8,322 nt of DNA from JAADHI01 sp964451325 (GCA_964451325.1 CAYVHO010000032.1:1-8322); one strand, 5' to 3'; counted from the first letter of the stretch, positions 1-5,802 are shown. A program made the numbers and translations. The notes: a model not told the origin generated them from the letters alone.

Positions 1-4
1 CTAC

Positions 5-53
5 AGAATAAACCTTTTTAAAATCATTAACTTATGACTCTTTCAGCAAGCCC
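5..53. repeat. Left terminal inverted repeat (49 bp)
   Basis: These 49 bases are the exact reverse complement of 8274-8322, read directly by eye. The repeat begins 4 nt inside the left edge and ends with CAAGCCC, after which the two flanks diverge. It has no coding content of its own. Because both window edges enter the same sequence, the simplest reading is a dispersed repeat, such as the end of an insertion sequence, at which an assembly stopped. A transposon spanning the whole window is unlikely because no transposase is present and argS lies inside. Confidence 0.85.
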
Positions 54-70
54 CACTTAGGGAATAGCGC

Positions 71-84
71 TTGATGAGTATCAA
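71..84. promoter_or_regulatory. FNR-type operator, TTGAT-N4-ATCAA
   Basis: TTGAT-GAGT-ATCAA is a perfect match to the FNR/Anr family consensus, and the symmetry extends one base each side (C70/G85). It lies 97 nt upstream of the first acetyltransferase gene, in front of the cluster that encodes a Crp/Fnr-like regulator. About 0.01 such exact 10-base matches are expected by chance in a window this size. Whether the locally encoded regulator or a genomic FNR homologue binds it cannot be decided from sequence. Confidence 0.55.
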
Positions 85-107
85 GTTGCTCAACTCGACT
101 GCATAAC

Positions 108-141
108 TATCTTTGCGAAAACAAAGCTTTAGTGATATTAA
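108..141 (+). promoter_or_regulatory. Candidate promoter(s) for the left gene cluster
   Basis: Two readings are possible. First, TATCTT at 108-113 as a -10 box would put transcription start near 119-120, with the FNR-type box centred at about -41.5. That is the usual class II activator position, where a -35 box is not required. Second, TTGCGA (113-118) with 17-nt spacing to TATTAA (136-141) would be an activator-independent sigma70-like promoter. Each hexamer matches its consensus at four of six positions, so neither is strong alone. The FNR spacing favours the first. Confidence 0.35.
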
Positions 142-181
142 AATACTTCTGAGACAAGAGAAATGATGAGGAAGCTTAAAA

Positions 182-679
182 ATGATTACGCTTAGAACAC
201 TCAAAAAAACCGATATCGAACGACTGGTGCATCTTGCAAATAACAAAAATATTTCCAGATACCTGATCGACACCTTTCCCTTCCCCTACACAAAAAAAGA
301 TGCCGATTGGTTTTTAGAAACGGGATCTTCCGCCAATGGCTCCGTCGCAAAAGTGATTGAATATCGAGATCAATTTGTAGGCATTGTTGGCATCACGCCT
401 GAAACGGGCTGGAAAAAACACATCGCCGAAATTGGCTATTGGATTGCAGAATCTTACTGGGGGAAAAACATCACCCCTAAAGCATTAAACATCATGGGCA
501 ACTTCGCTTTTTCAGAACTCAAATACAGGAAACTTTTTGCGCCCGTGCTTGCGCCCAACAAAAAATCCATGCGCGTCCTTGAAAAATGTGATTATACCCT
601 GGAGGGCGTTTTAAAAGAGGAAGTCCTCAAGGACGGACACTATTTTGATGTCTATCACTATTCAAAACATTGCCCATAA
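182..679 (+). CDS. GNAT acetyltransferase, RimJ/RimL type
   Basis: Predicted cytosolic acetyl-CoA-dependent N-acetyltransferase of 165 residues, the normal length for the Acetyltransf_3 (RimJ/RimL) branch of the GNAT fold. Seen in sequence: an N-terminal strand starting MITLRTLKKTD, the AEIGYW strand (82-87), a cofactor-loop region YWGKNITPKAL (92-102), then the branch-typical N126-xx-S129-xxx-LEK motif and an EGVLKEEV segment (141-148). The usual aliphatic-Gly-Phe after LEK is changed to CDY, which is mildly unusual. The start is supported by GAGGAAG at 168-174, 7 nt before the ATG. Members acetylate ribosomal protein N-termini, antibiotics or small amines; nothing here identifies the substrate. 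It is the first gene of a likely operon, 33 nt ahead of the regulator. Family assignment is firm; function is open. Confidence 0.88.
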   Translation: MITLRTLKKTDIERLVHLANNKNISRYLIDTFPFPYTKKDADWFLETGSSANGSVAKVIEYRDQFVGIVGITPETGWKKHIAEIGYWIAESYWGKNITPKALNIMGNFAFSELKYRKLFAPVLAPNKKSMRVLEKCDYTLEGVLKEEVLKDGHYFDVYHYSKHCP

Positions 680-712
680 AGATAGAATACAGCCCTAGGA
701 GAAATACCAAGA

Positions 713-1324
713 TTGAAAGAAAATATGGACACAAATCTTTTTGCGGCACTCAAACATGCACTCACAGCTTATGCGCCCATTTCAGAAGAAACATGGGCCA
801 TATTCAAACGGATCTGCACACCCATCCGCTTAAAAAAAGGCGATTATTTCTGTCGTGCGGGAGACCGACCTCAATCTATTTCTTTTGTATATTCCGGACT
901 TTTACGCGCCTATGTGAGCGATGAAAATGGGAATGAATATAACACCATTTTTTTCCCGGAAAACACCTTCCCCGGCTCCATGGTGGCGCTGCTCACATCA
1001 AGTGCCTCAAAGTTCGCCATTGAGACCTTGGAAGACTCACAGCTTCTGCAAATCGATTTTAAAGCCTATCGCAAACTTCTTATTGCCAGCGATGATCTCA
1101 AACTATTTCATATTCGCTATTTAGAAAAAAACTGGTTGATCGCCCAGGAAGCCCGTGAAGTGATGTTGGTTCAAGAAAATGCTTCTGCACGTTACCTGCA
1201 TTTTTTGAATGACCATCCCGACCTTGAGCAACGACTTTCTCAATACCACATCGCCTCGCATCTTGGTATTACACCCACCCAGCTCAGCCGGATTCGTAAA
1301 AAAATGAAAAATTCGAGACAATAA
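713..1324 (+). CDS. Crp/Fnr-family transcriptional regulator
   Basis: Predicted DNA-binding regulator of 203 residues. The N-terminal cyclic-nucleotide-binding-like beta-roll covers roughly residues 30-115 (KKGDYFCRAGD at 41-51, then FVYSGLLRAY at 58-67). A dimer helix follows, and a winged-helix region covers about 158-198 (recognition helix around ITPTQLSRIRKK). The phosphate-binding cassette of true cAMP receptors is not evident: the corresponding stretch reads TFPGSMVAL. An N-terminal FNR-type cysteine cluster is also absent, with only C35 and C47 near the N-terminus, so a haem-, cluster- or cAMP-sensing role is not supported. By alignment to E. coli FNR, Ser212 and Arg213 are kept (S192, R193) but Glu209 is Thr. 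The start is taken as TTG 713 because AGGAGA at 697-702 is 10 nt upstream; ATG 725 lies 22 nt from it and has no better site. The gene probably regulates the cluster it sits in. Confidence 0.85.
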   Translation: MKENMDTNLFAALKHALTAYAPISEETWAIFKRICTPIRLKKGDYFCRAGDRPQSISFVYSGLLRAYVSDENGNEYNTIFFPENTFPGSMVALLTSSASKFAIETLEDSQLLQIDFKAYRKLLIASDDLKLFHIRYLEKNWLIAQEAREVMLVQENASARYLHFLNDHPDLEQRLSQYHIASHLGITPTQLSRIRKKMKNSRQ

Positions 1325-1342
1325 GTATTCAAAAATCAACCT

Positions 1343-1358
1343 ATGTAAATGCCTACAT
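1343..1358. promoter_or_regulatory. Crp-spaced dyad ATGTA-N6-TACAT, possible operator
   Basis: A perfect 5-bp-arm dyad with a 6-nt spacer lies in the 59-nt gap between the regulator gene and the transporter gene, 25 nt before the transporter start. Arm spacing is that of Crp/Fnr-family sites (TGTGA-N6-TCACA), and it is next to a gene of that family. I see no convincing promoter in this gap, so the dyad could equally repress read-through or be accidental. Unspecified 5+5 dyads of this spacing occur several times by chance in 8 kb. Only its position makes it notable. Confidence 0.35.
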
Positions 1359-1383
1359 CCCGTGCATCCTGTAAAGTGGGTTT

Positions 1384-1827
1384 ATGACTTACTTATCTTT
1401 TTTGGCTTTCGTGGCAGGTGCCGCGATTTCAGTACAGGCCACCATGAATGCACAACTGGGACAATTATTAAAAAATGCCCTCGTCGCGACTTCCATTGCA
1501 TTTACAAGCAGCCTCTTTTTTATATTGCTGGGTCTCGCAGCTTTTAATAAACAATGGCCGCAGCGCGAAGCCATTCAATCCGTGCCACATTATTTATGGT
1601 TTTCAGGCGGCTTGCTCAGTGCCTTTGCCGTGGCGAGCTTTTACTGGCTCATCCCCAAAATGGGTATCGGGCCGATGATGTCCTATGCCATGACCGGACA
1701 ACTCCTGCTCGCGATCATCGCAGGACACTTTGCTTGGTTTCAGTTGCCGATGACCCCCGTTTCACCCCTGAAGCTGGTCGGTGTAGGTTCTATGATCCTG
1801 GGCATTATTTTAATTAATCGCGGATAA
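1384..1827 (+). CDS. Small DMT-superfamily transporter, YdcZ/DUF606 type
   Basis: Predicted inner-membrane protein of 147 residues, the usual length for the YdcZ/DUF606 family (a short, five-helix branch of the drug/metabolite transporter superfamily that likely works as a dimer). About five hydrophobic segments are visible at roughly residues 3-20, 33-52, 70-90, 95-115 and 129-145. The first carries the family's Gln-xxx-Asn-xxx-Gly pattern (Q18, N22, G26), and the protein ends ILGIILINRG. Transported substrate is unknown. The ribosome site is weak (AGTGGG just upstream), which fits translation coupled to, or co-transcribed with, the preceding regulator. Its TAA is immediately followed by the ATG of the next gene. 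Pairing of this family with a Crp/Fnr regulator suggests an export or efflux function under local control; this is inference. Confidence 0.85.
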   Translation: MTYLSFLAFVAGAAISVQATMNAQLGQLLKNALVATSIAFTSSLFFILLGLAAFNKQWPQREAIQSVPHYLWFSGGLLSAFAVASFYWLIPKMGIGPMMSYAMTGQLLLAIIAGHFAWFQLPMTPVSPLKLVGVGSMILGIILINRG

Positions 1828-2607
1828 ATGATGAATTCTCAAACATTAGACCGGGCCAATATCGACAATCTAACGGGTTTATGGAAACACATGGGCGCGG
1901 ATACCTTCAAGCTGAAGACCACTCAGAGGCTCTACGCCACGACCACGGGGACAAATCGACTCTGGTTTGATTGGAACGGCGTCCCAGAACCCCAAGACAT
2001 CCATGTTTTGATCAACAAGGCGCTCGCAAATAAAGCCCTCTGTACCATTCCCACTTGGGGGCAACAGAGTGATGCACTGGTAAAAACACTGGGTTCAAAA
2101 AAATTTGGGATCGCATTTAAACAAACGGCAATGGTCTTGCGACTAAAGGAAATCAAGACCAGCTTCGCCCGCACAACCTGGGTTCGTCCTGTCAAAACAG
2201 CCCAGGAGATGAAAATATGGGCCGAAGTCGCCTCTCAGGTTTTTGGCAAATTTGGCGAGTCTATCCCCCTGTCGCTCGTCCAGCGTATGCAGGAAAACCG
2301 GCATGTGTATTTGCGCATCGCATGGTTTAATGAGGAAGCTGCGGGCACGGGATTGATGTACGAAGACGCGGGGATCGCTGGCATTCACTATCTCGGCATC
2401 CTCCCCACATATCGCAGGCAAGGACTCGCGCGCCAAATCATGAACGAGCTCATTCATTTGATGCAGAAACGTCATTGTGAATATGCGACACTGCAATCCT
2501 CAGAAATGGCTGAAGGCTTGTATCGTGAACTCGGTTTTTCCCGGCAGTTTACGATCAAAAATTTTTGTCGTTCTAAGACGTATCCGACTATCGCATCCCT
2601 GGATTGA
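1828..2607 (+). CDS. Two-part GNAT-family acetyltransferase
   Basis: A 259-residue predicted cytosolic acetyltransferase. The C-terminal half is a clear GNAT domain: GIHYLGILPTYRRQGLARQ at 185-203 contains motif A with the acetyl-CoA pyrophosphate loop (R197-Q198-G199-L200-A201). MAEGLYRELGF at 217-227 is the typical closing helix and strand. The N-terminal ~110 residues are divergent and look like a degenerate GNAT or substrate domain (for example WFDWNG at 46-51, LRLKE at 104-108). The gene begins with two consecutive ATGs directly after the transporter stop, with zero spacing, so translational coupling is likely; the first ATG is used here. The substrate is unknown. Being coupled to an exporter-like gene, it may modify a compound that the transporter handles, which is inference only. 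The stop abuts the ASCH pseudogene region. Confidence 0.85.
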   Translation: MMNSQTLDRANIDNLTGLWKHMGADTFKLKTTQRLYATTTGTNRLWFDWNGVPEPQDIHVLINKALANKALCTIPTWGQQSDALVKTLGSKKFGIAFKQTAMVLRLKEIKTSFARTTWVRPVKTAQEMKIWAEVASQVFGKFGESIPLSLVQRMQENRHVYLRIAWFNEEAAGTGLMYEDAGIAGIHYLGILPTYRRQGLARQIMNELIHLMQKRHCEYATLQSSEMAEGLYRELGFSRQFTIKNFCRSKTYPTIASLD

Positions 2608-2616
2608 AAAAATTAT

Positions 2617-2913
2617 GATGCACAGCAGCCATTGATGAAGGATCTAAAAAAATCTCCTCTCCAGAAAAATTTGGGCATGACAATATCCTCACTTTAGACA
2701 ATATCAGTATCCCCAAAAAAGGCTTTACTTCCTGGTATTTCGGAGACAATGAACACCTTGCGAACGAACTCCTTGGCTTTGTCAGGAAAGAAACGAGCAA
2801 CTGCGAGTGCCTTGTGGGTTCATGAGAGACAGCCCCAAAACCGGGTAATTTTAGCGTCATTACAAACTGGGCGGGCGAAGCCCATTGTATCATTTTAACG
2901 AACCTGCTTGAAA
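2617..2913 (+). pseudogene. Decayed, 3'-truncated copy of the ASCH-domain gene
   Basis: This stretch aligns with about 4997-5307 of the intact ASCH gene and its leader, with roughly 20 substitutions by hand count. The lesions can be listed. The ATG start has become ATC (2652-2654), with an extra A before it. A 5-bp deletion near 2776 removes one unit of a CCTTG-CCTTG tandem and shifts the frame. A 10-bp deletion near 2825 restores the frame, but only after a TGA at 2823-2825 in the shifted frame. Homology ends in the codons for LTN-L-(L/V)-E, so the last ~60 residues, including the region equivalent to the EGEG motif, are missing. Similarity starts just after the preceding gene's stop. The copy is non-functional as a protein. 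Confidence 0.92.
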
Positions 2914-3189
2914 GCAGTATCGGAAAGCCTCATCGACCTAGGGAAATATTGCCGAAGTAAAGTATTTGCGTTCTCCTTCTGATCCATTTTGCACACAGAA
3001 GGGCCTTGCGCTCGCTGTCCGACAATCCACATATCTTTTCCATATCGGTCGTTGTCGGTGAGGCGAGAGAAGTAATCGTGATTTTTCCATTCAGATATGT
3101 CTCACTCATGCCTTTCACTGCACCCGTCAACAAGACATCATGAACGTATTTTTTTATTTGGTCTTACTAATTGAGTAAAAGTATTAGAC
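2914..3189. other. Region without a recognised gene
   Basis: This stretch between the ASCH pseudogene and the lipoprotein promoters contains no ORF I recognise. On the minus strand an open frame continues from a stop near 3160 to 2930, giving about 75 residues, including TDMEKICGLSDSERKALL. It has no good start codon or ribosome site. The ATG nearest its beginning lies inside the frame, at residue 9 of the TTG-started version (3133). It may be the remnant of a gene broken when the ASCH duplicate was truncated, or a chance frame. No hairpin or tRNA-like structure was seen. Confidence 0.4.
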
Positions 3190-3217
3190 CTGACTCTGTT
3201 TTATTAGGACTTATAAT
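3190..3217 (+). promoter_or_regulatory. Candidate distal promoter of the lipoprotein gene
   Basis: CTGACT (3190-3195) and a perfect -10 TATAAT (3212-3217) are separated by 16 nt. The -35 matches consensus at four positions. Transcription would start near 3224, giving a leader of about 130 nt before the lipoprotein start. Supported by motif only. Confidence 0.4.
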
Positions 3218-3275
3218 ATCGCTGTGATCCAATATGCAAAAAACAAGACATGTCCCCATGATCATTTTTTTCTTA

Positions 3276-3303
3276 TTGACACTTCCATTTTGCCAGTTAG
3301 ACT
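3276..3303 (+). promoter_or_regulatory. Candidate proximal promoter of the lipoprotein gene
   Basis: A perfect -35 TTGACA (3276-3281) is followed after 16 nt by TAGACT (3298-3303), which matches the -10 consensus at four of six positions. Transcription would start near 3310, about 45 nt before the lipoprotein start and ahead of its GAGGG ribosome site at 3344-3348. Together with 3190-3217 this may form a tandem promoter pair. Confidence 0.4.
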
Positions 3304-3354
3304 TATTGATAGAATTTGATCTTTCATATCCTATTAATTTGTCGAGGGTTTGTA

Positions 3355-4815
3355 ATGCGTCGTTTGTTATTTTCTGCGGTTATTTTGTTTCTTTTATCTG
3401 GCTGTGCTGCGCGATCCCCTGTAGAATCTGTCATGGCTCGTGATTTTGATCGCCTGGAATCTTGGATTGCTCAGGGCTACTTTAACGAGACCAACATGAA
3501 AGACAATGCCGGCTCTTCCTATCTGATCCTATTTACGCTCATTCAAAACAACCAGCGTCAGTGGGTCGAGAAAATTTTCAAACAACGTAAAGATCCCCTC
3601 TCATTTGACTATTCCGGCGGGCTACTAATGACTGCCCCTAACATTTCCATGTATAATTACTTGAAATCTAAGGGATTTACCCCACTTGCAAAGCACTTCT
3701 CAATGGCTTTTCGAAGAGAGGTAGCGCGCTGGATGCTTGCAGACCTCAATAAAAAAGGGAGCAATGAATTAAACGAGGCGCTTGCATATGCTATTGGCTC
3801 GGCGAACAGGACAAACTTTTCTCCAATTCTAGAACCCATTCTAGGACCCCACATAAAAGAAAATCTAGCGATTATAAAAATCGCACTTTCTATGGGTGCA
3901 GACCTCAGGGATCCGAATAATTATATGGGTGTGCCAATCTATAAAACACTGGGGGAACCACTCTATCAGGCGCTAGGGAGCGCCATACCTCCAGAAATAC
4001 GAACATTGATTGCCGAAGAAAAACTTGAAAAAAAGACTCAAATCGCTAAACAAAAATCACGGAAAGAGGCTGAAATTGCCGAACAAAAATCACTCAAGAT
4101 GCTTGAGAAACATTGTCTACAGAACGATGATATCGTGGCCTGTAAAAAATATGCAGACCTTTCACAGGATGTTCTTGGCATCAGTCTGGTAAAGGAGAAG
4201 ATCGATCAAAAAAAAGCGGCGACCCGGAGGGAAGAGCAAAAATTCGCAAACTTGAAAAAAAATCAGAAATGCCAGTTAAAAGAACAGAAGTGGTTTTATC
4301 ACTCCAGTACCTGTGAAAAGGGTTTAGCTCATGGAAAAGGACTTGCAATCCATCAGAATGGTCAACTCAAATTTGAAGGGGTTTTCAAAAAAGGCATCCG
4401 TATCTCAGGGTTGCTCAGTCATGGTGGTACCCCGATGTATGACGGTCCCGTTTCAGGAGGCAGGCCAGACGGTATGGGCATTTGCTTCCATCAGGGTGAG
4501 CCCGAAGAGTGTAAGTATTACAAAGGCAAACGTGTCGATGTGATTTACAAGCAACGTATTGCCATGCTCGAACAGCAACGCATCATGGACGAAAAAATCT
4601 CAAAAATGGCCGCAGAACAGAAAGCGCAGCTTGATGCGATTGAACTAAAAATGCTTGCTGGTGATAGTGCATCGGTATCGGTATCCGATCAGCACAATGG
4701 GCCCGGCTCAGTTATCGGCGACATTATAATGGATAACGTTTCGGGCAAGCTCAATAAAGAGGTGAACAAACTCGTAGACAAGGGTATCAATAAGCTGTTT
4801 GATCATCTTTTCTAG
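3355..4815 (+). CDS. Predicted lipoprotein with ankyrin-like and MORN-like regions
   Basis: A 486-residue predicted lipoprotein. MRRLLFSAVILFLLSGC is a signal peptide ending in a lipobox (LSGC, lipidated Cys17); Ala at +2 fits outer-membrane sorting. The start at 3355 is chosen over an in-frame ATG at 3316 because GAGGG (3344-3348) lies 6 nt upstream and the signal peptide begins there. In order: an alpha-helical ankyrin-like region (~30-218, clearest at IKIALSMGADLRDPNN, 174-189); charged coiled-coil segments (~220-255 and 280-305) around a paired-cysteine unit HCLQNDDIVACKKYA; MORN-like repeats (~323-392: GLAHGKGLAIHQNG, then YDGPVSGGRPDGMGICF); a second coiled coil (~400-432); and a C-terminal amphipathic tail (~463-486). 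No catalytic motif is visible, so a scaffold or envelope-associated role is likely. It lies between the two ASCH copies, with its own promoters. The exact family is not recognised. Confidence 0.85.
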   Translation: MRRLLFSAVILFLLSGCAARSPVESVMARDFDRLESWIAQGYFNETNMKDNAGSSYLILFTLIQNNQRQWVEKIFKQRKDPLSFDYSGGLLMTAPNISMYNYLKSKGFTPLAKHFSMAFRREVARWMLADLNKKGSNELNEALAYAIGSANRTNFSPILEPILGPHIKENLAIIKIALSMGADLRDPNNYMGVPIYKTLGEPLYQALGSAIPPEIRTLIAEEKLEKKTQIAKQKSRKEAEIAEQKSLKMLEKHCLQNDDIVACKKYADLSQDVLGISLVKEKIDQKKAATRREEQKFANLKKNQKCQLKEQKWFYHSSTCEKGLAHGKGLAIHQNGQLKFEGVFKKGIRISGLLSHGGTPMYDGPVSGGRPDGMGICFHQGEPEECKYYKGKRVDVIYKQRIAMLEQQRIMDEKISKMAAEQKAQLDAIELKMLAGDSASVSVSDQHNGPGSVIGDIIMDNVSGKLNKEVNKLVDKGINKLFDHLF

Positions 4816-4848
4816 AGACTGAACAATTACGATAGCGCTTCTTAAGCC

Positions 4849-4869
4849 TTGGAGGTCATCTTCCAATTT
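4849..4869 (+). terminator. Possible weak terminator after the lipoprotein gene
   Basis: TTGGAGG-TCAT-CTTCCAA can fold into a 7-bp stem (one G-U pair) with a 4-nt loop, followed by only three T residues. It lies 34 nt after the lipoprotein stop. Position and shape are right but the T-tract is poor, so termination would be weak. Confidence 0.35.
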
Positions 4870-4927
4870 CGACTGAGTTTAGGTCAATTTCCTCGGGGGG
4901 ATTACCATTCAAAGCAGCGCACAAACG

Positions 4928-5059
4928 ATGAAGAAATCCGACCTTAAAAAAATATTGAACGAAGACGCTACTGTCAGTACTGAACTGAATAAATTTGATG
5001 CACATCGGCCATTTATGGAGGATCTAAAAAATGTCCTCTCCAGAAAAATTTTGGCATGA
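4928..5059 (+). CDS. Possible 43-residue small ORF overlapping the ASCH gene start
   Basis: ATG 4928 to TGA 5057-5059 encodes MKKSDLKKILNEDATVSTEL and 23 further residues, including FDAHRPFMEDLKNVLSRK. The composition is protein-like (charged, helical, no low complexity). Its last 29 nt overlap the ASCH gene in another frame, and the ASCH ribosome site GGAGG lies within it, so it could act as a coupled leader ORF. Against it: there is no ribosome site before ATG 4928 (the nearest G-run is 4895-4900, too far). The four substitutions in the part shared with the pseudogene copy are all amino-acid changing, which gives no sign of constraint. I do not recognise the product. Confidence 0.25.
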   Translation: MKKSDLKKILNEDATVSTELNKFDAHRPFMEDLKNVLSRKILA

Positions 5060-5489
5060 CTATATCCTCACCTTAGACAATATCAGTATCCCCAAAAAAG
5101 GCTTTACTTCCTGGCACTTCGGAGACAATGAAAGCCTTGCGAACGAACTCCTTGCCTTGGTTTTGTCAGGAAAGAAACGAGCAACTGCGAGTGCCTTGTG
5201 GGTTTATGAACCGGAGGGAGAGACAGTCCCAAAACCGGGTGATTTTAGCGTCATTACAAACTGGGCGGGCGAAGCCCATTGTATTATTTTAACAAACCTC
5301 GTTGAAATAATACCTTTCAACAAAGTCACAGAAGCCTTTGCCGCTTTGGAAGGAGAAGGTAACCTTTCTTTGAAATTTTGGTGTGACGCGCACTGGCACT
5401 TCTTTAAGAAAGAATTGGCCCAATATGGCCGTCATCCCAGCGTAGAGATGCCCATTGTTTGTGAACATTTTGAAGTCATTTATAGATGA
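5031..5489 (+). CDS. ASCH-domain protein (YhfF-like)
   Basis: A 152-residue soluble protein of the ASCH fold (PUA-related beta-barrel, proposed RNA- or nucleotide-binding). Family features visible: WHFGDNESLANELLALVLSG (28-47), the GxKxxT motif (G47, K49, T52), PKPGDFSVITNWAGEAHCII (67-86) and the EGEG acidic loop (107-110) followed by SLKFWCDAHWHFF. In the related E. coli YqfB (N4-acetylcytidine amidohydrolase), Lys, Thr and Glu at such positions are catalytic. K49, T52 and a Glu of 107-109 are candidate equivalents here, but the activity is not established for this longer branch. GGAGG at 5017-5021, 9 nt before the ATG, supports the start. It is the intact partner of the pseudogene at 2617-2913. 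Its stop is 4 nt from the end of the convergent minus-strand gene. Confidence 0.88.
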   Translation: MSSPEKFWHDYILTLDNISIPKKGFTSWHFGDNESLANELLALVLSGKKRATASALWVYEPEGETVPKPGDFSVITNWAGEAHCIILTNLVEIIPFNKVTEAFAALEGEGNLSLKFWCDAHWHFFKKELAQYGRHPSVEMPIVCEHFEVIYR

Positions 5490-5493
5490 AGGA

Positions 5494-5802
5494 CTAAACT
5501 ACAATCACGGAATTATCCGTCCCGCCAAAGGGAGAAGGCACGTATTTGTCGGCCGCCCAGTCATTTTCCCATTTTGTGCCGTCAATCAAATACCTAAATT
5601 GATATTCTTTGCCGGAAGACAATTCCAAACCAATCGTAAATGTACCATTTTTTAATTTTTTCATGGGTGAGGCATTGACATCCCAGTGATTAAAATCACC
5701 CACAATATTGACGGATTTTGCATCTCCAATCGCCTTTTTTGGCATCAGAAACTTGGCTTTGCAAACGGCTTTGGATTTCAGGTATTTTTTTTGAGTCGAC
5801 AT
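5494..5802 (-). CDS. Stand-alone CBM48 (glycogen-binding type) protein
   Basis: A 102-residue protein consisting of one isoamylase-N-terminal/AMPK-beta-type carbohydrate-binding module. VNIVGDFNHWD (31-41), KLKNGTFTIGLEL (49-61), YQFRYLIDG (67-75) and the closing DNSVIVV are diagnostic. Trp40, Trp78 and Trp82 are candidates for stacking on alpha-1,4-glucan. No catalytic domain is attached or adjacent, so it may act as a glycogen- or starch-binding adaptor; this is inference. There is no signal peptide, so it is presumably cytosolic. The start is supported by an AGGGAG ribosome site (complement of 5812-5817) about 9 nt before the ATG. It converges on the ASCH gene with a 4-nt gap and no visible terminator between them, so transcripts of the two genes would overlap. 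Confidence 0.88.
   Translation of the reverse strand: MSTQKKYLKSKAVCKAKFLMPKKAIGDAKSVNIVGDFNHWDVNASPMKKLKNGTFTIGLELSSGKEYQFRYLIDGTKWENDWAADKYVPSPFGGTDNSVIVV

Noticed and set aside
3316..3354. Upstream in-frame ATG extending the lipoprotein by 13 residues
   Set aside because: It would bury the signal peptide behind extra residues and has no ribosome site, whereas ATG 3355 has GAGGG 6 nt upstream and starts a standard lipoprotein signal.
3234..3443. 69-residue plus-strand frame with a signal-peptide-like beginning (MQKTRHVPMIIFFLL)
   Set aside because: It overlaps the lipoprotein start in another frame, has no ribosome site before its ATG, and spans the proximal promoter; a hydrophobic AT-rich frame is expected there by chance.
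4671..4689. Short dyad and TCGGTA doublet in the lipoprotein gene
   Set aside because: It lies within the coding sequence for a Ser-Val-Ser-Val stretch, where repeated codons explain it, and it is too short to be notable.
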